Of a stretch of DNA of 17,844 bases, positions 8,057 to 13,929 are shown piece after piece; position 1 is the first letter of the stretch, and the number at the start of each line of letters is the position of its first letter. Position numbers and translations under genes: made by a program. Origin of the DNA: Bacteroidales bacterium (lineage in GTDB: Bacteria; Bacteroidota; Bacteroidia; Bacteroidales; Rikenellaceae); assembly GCA_949419965.1 (NCBI GenBank), contig CASPAC010000025.1:1-17844 (forward strand), read 5' to 3'. Below the pieces are notes generated by a model. The model saw only the letters and a program-made list of their open reading frames with translations. It was not told where the DNA came from and searched no databases.

Positions 8057-8134
8057 CAAGGTGAAAAGTTAAAAGTGAAAAGTTAAAAGCGAAAGGTAAA
8101 GAGCACCTTTCACATTTCACCTTTCGGATTTCAC
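8057..8134. repeat. Palindromic purine/pyrimidine repeat between plsC and parE
   Basis: On the plus strand, GTGAAAAGTTAAAA occurs twice in perfect tandem (8061-8074, 8075-8088). It is followed by GAAAGGT (8091-8097), a 7-base loop, and the complementary ACCTTTC (8105-8111). Pyrimidine-rich inverted versions of the same words (CACATTTCACCTTTCGG) run to 8134. The element fills the junction. It supplies the plsC stop codon and its final residues VKSER, and ends six bases before the parE ATG. Confidence 0.65.
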
Positions 8135-8845
8135 TTCCCGCAAGGCCGCGACCATGTCGCCGCGGACCTGCTGCGCCAGCTCGTGCACCTCGGTGGCGGC
8201 GACCCTGTCGGCCGGCACGGGAGGCAGGACGCGCACGGTGATGCGGTTGCGCCAGTTGAAAAGGAAATTCTTCCTGATGAGCGTCGCAGTCCCGTCCAGC
8301 ACCACGGGCAGAATCCCGACGCCGGCCTCCTTGGCCAGGGCGAAGGCCCCGGTCTTGAAACGGCGCATCTCGCCGTCCTGCGAACGCGTACCCTCGGGGA
8401 AAACGGCGATCGAAGCGCCGCGGCGGATCCACCGGCACCCCTTGCCCACCATCTGCTCCTTGGCTTCGGCGGCACGCGCACGGTCGATGCAGATGTCGCC
8501 GTGGAGCACGAGGAACTGTCCGAAGAAAGGCACGCGGAAGATCTCGCGCTTGGAGACCCAGCGGAAATTGAGCGGGATGCAGTAAAGCGCGGGGATGTCG
8601 ATCACCGTATTGTGGTTCAGCACGATGACGTAACTTTTGCGGGGGTCGGCATGCTCGATGCCGATGACCCGCTGACGCCAGAAAGGCGGAATGAAAAAGA
8701 AGATGCGGACCAACAGGCGCGACAACTCGTGCACCGTGCGGCGCGACCTGTCGAAAGGCATGCAAACCACCAGTGCGACGGCCGACAACACCATGAAAAC
8801 GGTGCACAGAACGGTCAGCAAGAGGTAATATAGAACGCTCAGCAT
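8117..8845 (-). CDS. plsC: 1-acyl-sn-glycerol-3-phosphate acyltransferase (PlsC family)
   Basis: This membrane-associated enzyme transfers an acyl group to the sn-2 position of lysophosphatidate to make phosphatidic acid, the precursor of glycerophospholipids. The protein is 242 residues, usual for the family. Seen: an N-terminal hydrophobic segment (about 5-28), the HX4D catalytic motif NHNTVID (H78, D83), the substrate region KREIFRVPFFG (99-109), ICIDRARA (motif II-like), and FPEGTRS (149-155). The ATG at 8845 places the membrane segment at the N-terminus as expected. It is the first gene of the leftward cluster leading into parE after 65 bases. The final VKSER and TGA come from the junction repeat. 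Related acyltransferases (for example ornithine-lipid O-acyltransferases) share these motifs, so the precise substrate is inferred. Confidence 0.9.
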   Translation of the reverse strand: MLSVLYYLLLTVLCTVFMVLSAVALVVCMPFDRSRRTVHELSRLLVRIFFFIPPFWRQRVIGIEHADPRKSYVIVLNHNTVIDIPALYCIPLNFRWVSKREIFRVPFFGQFLVLHGDICIDRARAAEAKEQMVGKGCRWIRRGASIAVFPEGTRSQDGEMRRFKTGAFALAKEAGVGILPVVLDGTATLIRKNFLFNWRNRITVRVLPPVPADRVAATEVHELAQQVRGDMVAALREVKSER

Positions 8846-8880
8846 GAAGTTCGAAAAAACAAGATTAGATCAATATCTTG

Positions 8881-8888
8881 CAAAAGTA
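8881..8888 (-). promoter_or_regulatory. Candidate -7 element for the plsC-parE-parC-aroK cluster
   Basis: On the minus strand this reads TACTTTTG, a full match to TAnnTTTG, 35 bases before the plsC ATG. The matching -33 region is poor: CAAT rather than TTTG at a 21-base spacing. Position and composition (AT-rich, no gene) support a promoter here, but the missing -33 box lowers confidence. Confidence 0.45.
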
Positions 8889-9236
8889 GGAATTTTTCCG
8901 GAATAAATCATTGCAGGGCGCCGCGATTTTTTTTAACAAAGTATCGACGAAGCAGCGGGAAAACACGCCGCGAACGCAGCCGAAACACCAAGAAAGCAGA
9001 AGCCGATGCGGGCGGGCGCTGCCGCAACGAAAAAGGACCGGAGGCATGAAAAAAACCGGAAGCAATATCCCCTTAGCGAGGCGGAATAGTCCCGAACGGC
9101 GAAAAACGACGCAAAAAAAGCCGAACCGGCACGCCCGGCGGCGATCCGGCCAAAGCAACATGCGGCCCGATGCCCCGCCCGCTGCGGAACCTATATAAAT
9201 AGGTAGCAAAAAAATCGCAAAAATTTAGTATTATGT
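8889..9236. other. Divergent intergenic region without a convincing gene
   Basis: About 350 bases lie between the plsC promoter region and the barrel-gene promoter. Open frames exist on both strands (plus 8911-9198, minus 8865-9209). Their products are compositionally odd (Arg/Pro/Lys-rich or Cys/Phe-rich), have no ribosome-binding context and overlap the promoters. The only structure seen is a small perfect hairpin, ACCTAT-ataa-ATAGGT, at 9189-9204. The region may hold regulatory sites or a small RNA, but nothing shows this directly. Confidence 0.5.
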
Positions 9237-9269
9237 ATTGCAAAGTATAATTATTTTAACTTATCTTTG
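9237..9269 (+). promoter_or_regulatory. Bacteroidota-type promoter of the outer-membrane barrel gene
   Basis: ATTG (9237-9240), a 21-base spacer, then TATCTTTG (9262-9269) matches the primary sigma-factor pattern known from Bacteroides (TTTG, 19-21 bases, TAnnTTTG), with a perfect -7 box and a TTG core at -33. Transcription would begin near 9276, giving a leader of about 40 bases. The purine-rich GGAAAGGA sits directly before the ATG at 9315. Confidence 0.75.
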
Positions 9270-9314
9270 CATCGTAAGGAAATAACAAAACGCAAATATT
9301 AAATACGGAAAGGA

Positions 9315-11693
9315 ATGAAACGATTTCTACTGCTTCTGATCGTCGCACTGGCGACAGCCGCCTTTGCAGCCAAAGCCGCAGCGGCACAACTCCACCCGGC
9401 CACGGGCCGCGTGGTGACCGAAGAGGGCCAGGCCGTGGAATATGCCACGGTCGTGCTGCTGCAAAACGGCGAACAGGTAACCGGCATGGCCACCGACACC
9501 GAAGGCCGCTTCACGCTGGAGGTTCCGGCGGGCGACTACACCCTTTCGGTACTCTACCTGGGCTACGAACCGCTGACCCGGGAGGTGCGCGTGGAACAGC
9601 GCAACGACCTGGGCGACCTCACGCTGAAAAGTGCGGCGACCCGCATCAACGAGGTGGTGGTGACGGGACAACTGATCCGGCGCGAAGCCGACCGTTTCGT
9701 GATGGACGTGGCCAACGCCCCGGCTGCGATCGGCAAGGACGGCGTCGAACTGCTCAAACTGGCGCCGGGCATCTGGATCGACGGCGAGAAAATATCGGTC
9801 AACGGGAAAACGGGCCCGAAGGTCTACGTCAACGACCGCGAACTGCACATGGAGCCCCAGCAGCTGCTCAGCTACCTGGCCTCGCTGCGGGCCGACGAGA
9901 TACGCAAGATCGAGGTGGTGCCTCAGACCGGCGCCGACTACGACGCCGATTCGTCGGGCGGCATCATCCGCATCACGCTCAAGAAACGCCGCGAACGCGG
10001 CACCGAAGGCTCGGTATCGCTGACGGGCCGCACGAGCGAACGCGAGAAGATGCTGGCGCCGCGCGTGAACGTCAACCACCATTCGGGCCGCTTCGACCTC
10101 TACGCCAGCGGATGGGGCAACCTGCGGAAGGTCTCGTTCCTCTCCGACGAACAGACCCGCTACACCACGGCCGACACGCAGATCGAAGCCCACTCCCGCA
10201 AGAAAGACCGGGGCCGCAACTTCGGTTTCAGGGCGGGCGGCATCTACGAATTCTCGCCCGCCCACAGCATCGGGCTGGAAGCCGAATACTGGTACGACCG
10301 CGACAAGGGCCCCACCGACTCCCGCACCGACTTCACGGCGGACGGCCTTGCGACCCTCTCCGAGAGCCGCTACGACACGCGCAGCACGGCGAACGGACTA
10401 TCGACGACCTTCAACTACATCTGGAAGATCGACACGCTGGGCTCGACGCTCAAGTTCCTGGCCGACTACAACTTCCGCGACTCCGACACGGACAACGACA
10501 ACCGCACCCGCATCGCGGCGCCCGACCGGACGCTCGACTCGCTCTACCGCGACCGTGCGACGGCACGCTACAATGTGCTGACGGCCACGCTGGCCCTGGA
10601 AAAGAACTTCACGCCCAAAGTCTCGTTGCGCGCGGGCGCCAAATACACCTGCAACATCATGCACAACGACGCGCTCTACGAATATTGCCCGGCCGGAACA
10701 TGGCTGCGCAACGACGCCCACAGCTTCCGCCTCGACTACACCGAGCAGATAGCCGCGGCCTACGGCATCGTCAAGGCCGATCTGGGCCGCTGGAGCGCCG
10801 TGGCGAGTCTGCGCGGCGAGTACACCCGCACCCGGGGCAAAAACAGCACCGTGCGGCAGAACTACTTTTCGCTCTTTCCCAATGCCAATGTCTCCTATGC
10901 CCTCTCCAAGGACGGCGCCTACTCGCTCATCGCGCAATATGCCCGCACGATCGAACGGCCGCGCTTCTGGTGCCTCAACCCGCAGCGCATGCAGATTTCG
11001 GACTACACCTACCAGACGGGCAATCCCGAACTCGATCCGGCGTTCCAGCACAACGTAAGCCTGACGCTCGTGCTGGCCCACAAATACACGTTCACGGGCG
11101 GCATGATCGTCCAGACCGACGAAATCCAGCAGACGATACAGGCCGATCCCGACAACCCCGACCTGCTGCAGATCGCCTGGATCAACTACGACGCGACGAA
11201 AAACTACTACGCCACGGCCAGCATTCCGCTGCAGCCGGCCAAGTGGTGGTCGCTCAACCTCAACGCCACCTACATCCGCCAAGGACAGCGCATGGAAGCC
11301 GGCGGTCCCGAAATATACTCGAACATCGGCTATGCGAGCGTCTCGACGACCTTCACGCTGCCGGCGAAGTTCTACATCGACCTCTCCTACCGCTACCAGA
11401 GCCGCGTAAGGCTGGGCAACTGCTGGGTCGAACAGATGCACTTCAACGATGCCAGCATCAAGAAACGCTTCGGCGACAAGTTCACGGCGACCTTCACGGT
11501 GCGCAACCCCATAGCGCCGCCGATGCAGAAAGTGGGCGCCCGCGGCGACGGGTTCATCCGCACGGTCGATACCTACCAGAACTGGACCAGCCGCAGCTAC
11601 CAGCTCTCGCTGACCTACAACTTCAAGACGGGCAAAGCTTTCCGCCGCAAGAACGTGGAGGCGGGCGCTGCAGAAGAAAAAAGCCGTCTGTAA
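9315..11693 (+). CDS. Outer-membrane beta-barrel family protein (TonB-receptor-like)
   Basis: The product is 792 residues and probably sits in the outer membrane. Seen: a signal peptide (about 1-23, ending AKAAAA); a carboxypeptidase-regulatory-like beta-sandwich (about 27-100: GRVVTEEGQAVEYATVVLL, then DTEGRFTLEVPAGDYTLSVL); a plug-like domain (about 113-222, INEVVVTGQLIRREADRFVM to GGIIRITLKKR); then alternating aromatic/polar beta-strands to the C-terminus. This architecture matches the OMP_b-brl_3 type of TonB-dependent-receptor relatives in Bacteroidota, whose substrates are mostly unknown. It lacks a nearby SusD-like partner, so I do not call it SusC. The barrel-like strand YQLSLTYNF is followed by a charged tail of about 23 residues, and the last codons form the left arm of a terminator hairpin. 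It is monocistronic with its own promoter. Confidence 0.88.
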   Translation: MKRFLLLLIVALATAAFAAKAAAAQLHPATGRVVTEEGQAVEYATVVLLQNGEQVTGMATDTEGRFTLEVPAGDYTLSVLYLGYEPLTREVRVEQRNDLGDLTLKSAATRINEVVVTGQLIRREADRFVMDVANAPAAIGKDGVELLKLAPGIWIDGEKISVNGKTGPKVYVNDRELHMEPQQLLSYLASLRADEIRKIEVVPQTGADYDADSSGGIIRITLKKRRERGTEGSVSLTGRTSEREKMLAPRVNVNHHSGRFDLYASGWGNLRKVSFLSDEQTRYTTADTQIEAHSRKKDRGRNFGFRAGGIYEFSPAHSIGLEAEYWYDRDKGPTDSRTDFTADGLATLSESRYDTRSTANGLSTTFNYIWKIDTLGSTLKFLADYNFRDSDTDNDNRTRIAAPDRTLDSLYRDRATARYNVLTATLALEKNFTPKVSLRAGAKYTCNIMHNDALYEYCPAGTWLRNDAHSFRLDYTEQIAAAYGIVKADLGRWSAVASLRGEYTRTRGKNSTVRQNYFSLFPNANVSYALSKDGAYSLIAQYARTIERPRFWCLNPQRMQISDYTYQTGNPELDPAFQHNVSLTLVLAHKYTFTGGMIVQTDEIQQTIQADPDNPDLLQIAWINYDATKNYYATASIPLQPAKWWSLNLNATYIRQGQRMEAGGPEIYSNIGYASVSTTFTLPAKFYIDLSYRYQSRVRLGNCWVEQMHFNDASIKKRFGDKFTATFTVRNPIAPPMQKVGARGDGFIRTVDTYQNWTSRSYQLSLTYNFKTGKAFRRKNVEAGAAEEKSRL

Positions 11694-11708
11694 TTGCTTA
11701 CAGACGGC
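11672..11708 (-). terminator. Intrinsic terminator, leftward, overlapping the barrel-gene stop codon
   Basis: A perfect 11-bp stem (11683-11693 with 11698-11708) encloses the loop TTGC. Read leftward, the hairpin is followed by TTTTTTCTTC, a proper U-tract. Read rightward, CAATTCTG follows and there is no U-run. It is therefore best placed to stop transcripts arriving from the lemA side, although the stem may also affect the 3' end of the barrel mRNA. The TAA stop of the barrel gene is inside the left arm. Confidence 0.75.
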
Positions 11709-11758
11709 CAATTCTGCGCCCGGCGGAAACACCGGCCGACGACAGATCCTTCGCTGCG

Positions 11759-12012
11759 CTCAGGATGACACGGCCCGCAAAGCCGCCGTCATCCTGAGGA
11801 GGGCGAAAGACCGATGATGAATCCGAGACGGAATTCCGCAGCACCAGGATGACACGGCCCGCAAAGCCGCCGTCAGTCATGCTGAGGAGGGCGAAAGACC
11901 GATGAAGAATCCGAGACGGAATTTCACAGCACCAGGATGACACGGCCCGCAAAGCCGCCGTCATGCTGAGGAGGGCGAACGACCGATGAAGAATCCGAAA
12001 CGGAATTTCACT
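11759..12012. repeat. Three tandem 80-88 bp repeat units with palindromic cores
   Basis: The block AGGATGACACGGCCCGCAAA recurs at 11762, 11846 and 11934 (spacings 84 and 88). Each unit continues with AGCCGCCGTC, a GAGGAGGGCGAA block, GACCGATGA and an ACGGAATT block. In the first unit CTCAGGATGAC (11759-11769) pairs perfectly with GTCATCCTGAG (11788-11798), giving a strong cruciform or hairpin; units two and three keep degenerate versions. The units have no coding signal and no spacer-repeat structure. They look like amplified intergenic repeats of the CTTCGCTGCGCTCAGGATGA type. Confidence 0.8.
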
Positions 12013-12208
12013 TACGCTCGGAATGCCCCGGCCGGCTCCGCAACCGAATGCGAACGCAATCGGCGGAACAAGCGACTGCCGATGCATGAGACAGGAGCAG
12101 GAGGATACGGGTGCGGCGGGAGAATGCAGGAGATGCGGGAAAGTACGGGTGCAGCAGGAAACTGCACTCGCACGACTCTCCGGATGCCACCCCGACGTAC
12201 GCCGCGTG
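12013..12208. other. Intergenic region with a 38-base imperfect duplication
   Basis: Between the tandem units and the lemA stop I see no gene. TACGGGTGCGGCGGGA (12106-12121) recurs as TACGGGTGCAGCAGGA (12144-12159), a partial tandem duplication of period 38. No terminator hairpin follows the lemA stop within this stretch; the first good leftward terminator is at 11672-11708. Confidence 0.5.
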
Positions 12209-12793
12209 TCAGAACTCCACGACGGGAGCCTGCTGCGCCTTTTCGTCGGCCTGGAAGTAAGGCTTCTGGTCGAACCCGAACATCCCGGCGATGATGACGG
12301 CCGGGAAGCGGCGCACGGAGACGTTGTAAGCGCGGACCGTCGTATTGAAACGCTCGCGCGCCACGGCGATGCGGTTTTCGGTGCCCTCCAACTGAGCCTG
12401 CAACTCCTGGAAATTCTGGTTGGCCTTGAGGTCGGGATAACGCTCGGCCACGACGAGCAGGCGGCCCAACGCGGAACGGACACCCTCCTGCGCCTGCTGG
12501 AACTCGGCCATGGTCGCGGGCGTGAGCTCGTCGACCGAAAGATTGACCGAAGTGGCCTTGGCGCGAGCCTCGATCACTCCTTCGAGCGTTTCGCGCTCGT
12601 GGGCGGCATAGCCCTTAACGGTGTTAACAAGGTTGGGGATGAGGTCCGAACGACGCTGATACTGCGTCTCGACCTGTGCCCAGGCGTTCTTCACCTCCTC
12701 GTCCATGCGGACGAAACGGTTGTAGGTACGGTAAACCCAGACAACACCGAGAACGGCGACGGCCGCCACGGCGATCCAAATCCATTTTTTCAT
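12209..12793 (-). CDS. lemA: LemA family membrane protein
   Basis: The protein is 194 residues, the typical LemA size. Seen: an N-terminal transmembrane helix (about 4-22), then the conserved LemA helix containing VKNAWAQVETQYQRRSDLIP and NLVNTVKGYA (about 35-64), then helical segments with EGTENRIAVARERFN and a C-terminal YNVSVRRFPAVIIAGMFGF. The molecular role of LemA is not settled; it is a small membrane-anchored helical protein widely found next to TPM-domain genes. The ATG at 12793 is preferred over a longer in-frame extension that would run through the tpm gene in another frame. It starts 38 bases after the TPM gene stop, so the two are probably co-transcribed. Confidence 0.93.
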   Translation of the reverse strand: MKKWIWIAVAAVAVLGVVWVYRTYNRFVRMDEEVKNAWAQVETQYQRRSDLIPNLVNTVKGYAAHERETLEGVIEARAKATSVNLSVDELTPATMAEFQQAQEGVRSALGRLLVVAERYPDLKANQNFQELQAQLEGTENRIAVARERFNTTVRAYNVSVRRFPAVIIAGMFGFDQKPYFQADEKAQQAPVVEF

Positions 12794-12831
12794 TTTCTTG
12801 ACGTATTTAGGTTTTTCGATAACTCTTGTCT

Positions 12832-13740
12832 CTACCAGCGCGAGCCTGCGCCGCCACCGCCGAACGAACCGCCGCCGAAACCTCCTCCGAACGAACCGCC
12901 GCCCGAGCGGCCGCCGCCGAATCCTCCGAAACCTCCGATGAAGGGGCCCCGGCCGCCGCCCAGCCCGTTGTCGCGGGGCGAGCGTACGCGTCGTTTGACG
13001 ACATTGCCGCAGTTGGAGCAGACGTAGGTATATTCGATCGTCCGGTAGAGCGGCGTGGCCGCCACGAACTCCTGGCTGCGGTAAGCGAGCGTCCGTTTGC
13101 CGCATCGGGGGCACCGCTTGCTACGGCCGCCGGCCAACGCCAACAACACCAGCAAGAGGATGGTACCGCCCACGATCAACAAGATGATTCCCAACAACCA
13201 TCCCTGCTCCGACTCCGCTTCGGGGCCGAAATCGAGTTCGCCCTTTTCGAGCAGCTCCGCCACGGCCGCCACTCCGGCCACCATGCCGGCGCTGTAATCG
13301 CCCTCGCGGAAGTAAGGGAGCATGTAATTGAGCTGGATGCGTTTGCAGATGGCATCGGGCAGGACGCCTTCGAGTCCCGGTCCGGTGACGAAGCGGATTT
13401 CATGCAGGCGCTCGACCAGCAGGATACCCAGTCCGTTGTCGACATCCCCGCGGCCCACGCCCCACCGGCCGAAAAGCTCCATGGCGAACGAAAAGGGCTC
13501 GCCGCCCTCGATGTCGTCGAGCGCCACGACGGCGACCTCGGCAAGGCCCTGCGCCCGCAGAGCGGCGCACAGCGAATCGATGCGGGTCACGGCGGCGGAC
13601 GAAAGAATCCCGTCGGGATCGGAAACATAGCGGGTCCTGTCGGCGAGCTGAACATTGGGCACCTCGTCGGTCCGCCACGTGCGGGCGCCGGCCGAAACGG
13701 CCGCAAGCGCCAACAGGAATGTGAGGAAAAGTCGTTTCAT
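12832..13740 (-). CDS. TPM domain protein with zinc ribbon and Gly-rich tail
   Basis: The product is 302 residues. Seen: a signal peptide (about 1-19), a TPM (TLP18.3/Psb32/MOLO-1, PF04536-type) domain at about 26-165 with DPDGILSS, VDNGLGILLV and FVTGPGLEGVLPD, a single transmembrane helix (about 182-204), then a possible zinc ribbon with CPRC (210-213) and CSNC (241-244), and a tail of about 40 residues made of GGG/GGF repeats. The TPM domain would be outside the inner membrane and the Cys pairs probably in the cytoplasm. Family members are linked to membrane or photosystem maintenance in plants; the bacterial role is unclear. The usual partner lemA follows directly. Its own promoter is likely, because a terminator lies just upstream. 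Confidence 0.9.
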   Translation of the reverse strand: MKRLFLTFLLALAAVSAGARTWRTDEVPNVQLADRTRYVSDPDGILSSAAVTRIDSLCAALRAQGLAEVAVVALDDIEGGEPFSFAMELFGRWGVGRGDVDNGLGILLVERLHEIRFVTGPGLEGVLPDAICKRIQLNYMLPYFREGDYSAGMVAGVAAVAELLEKGELDFGPEAESEQGWLLGIILLIVGGTILLLVLLALAGGRSKRCPRCGKRTLAYRSQEFVAATPLYRTIEYTYVCSNCGNVVKRRVRSPRDNGLGGGRGPFIGGFGGFGGGRSGGGSFGGGFGGGSFGGGGAGSRW

Positions 13741-13748
13741 ATTTCAAG

Positions 13749-13756
13749 CGAAGATA
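13749..13756 (-). promoter_or_regulatory. Candidate -7 element for the TPM-lemA pair
   Basis: On the minus strand TATCTTCG lies about 9 bases before the TPM ATG and matches TAnnTTTG at 7 of 8 positions. The nearest TTTG is only 12 bases upstream and lies in the terminator T-run, so the -33 box is unclear. The same TATCTTCG octamer precedes ftsK (1783-1790). A start here would give a nearly leaderless mRNA. Confidence 0.3.
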
Positions 13757-13768
13757 CGCAAAACTCTG

Positions 13769-13794
13769 CAAAAAAAGCGCCCCGGCGGGACGCT
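13769..13794 (-). terminator. Intrinsic terminator of the GH13 amylase operon
   Basis: Read leftward, the 19-base hairpin AGCGTCCCGCCGGGGCGCT (13794-13776) has an 8-pair stem including one U-G wobble and a 3-base loop. It is followed at once by a run of T ending TTTTTTGC. It lies about 136 bases beyond the SusA-like amylase stop and about 30 before the TPM start, separating the two transcription units. Confidence 0.75.
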
Positions 13795-13929
13795 TTCAGT
13801 AAAAAGTGCGACCGAACGGCCTATCGGAGCCTCCGGGCGGGCGGCAAACCATGCTTCATAGCGACCGGAGCGCTTCCGGCAGCGGGCGGCCGACGAGGCT
13901 CCCCCACGGCCGGCGAACCGCAGGACGGA

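Noticed and set aside
8911..9198. 95-residue frame on the plus strand between plsC and the barrel gene (with a 114-residue minus counterpart)
   Set aside because: Arg/Pro/Lys-rich product, no initiation signal, no family resemblance, and the opposite frame is equally open.
9327..11732. Large open frames on the minus strand opposite the barrel gene
   Set aside because: They mirror the coding bias of the barrel gene, which has a signal peptide, promoter and domain order on the plus strand.
11759..12012. CRISPR array
   Set aside because: Only three units of 80-88 bp in direct succession, with no alternation of short repeats and unique spacers and no cas genes.
12209..13114. Extended 301-residue version of LemA
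   Set aside because: The extra N-terminal part reads the TPM gene in another frame; the ATG at 12793 begins directly with the expected transmembrane helix.
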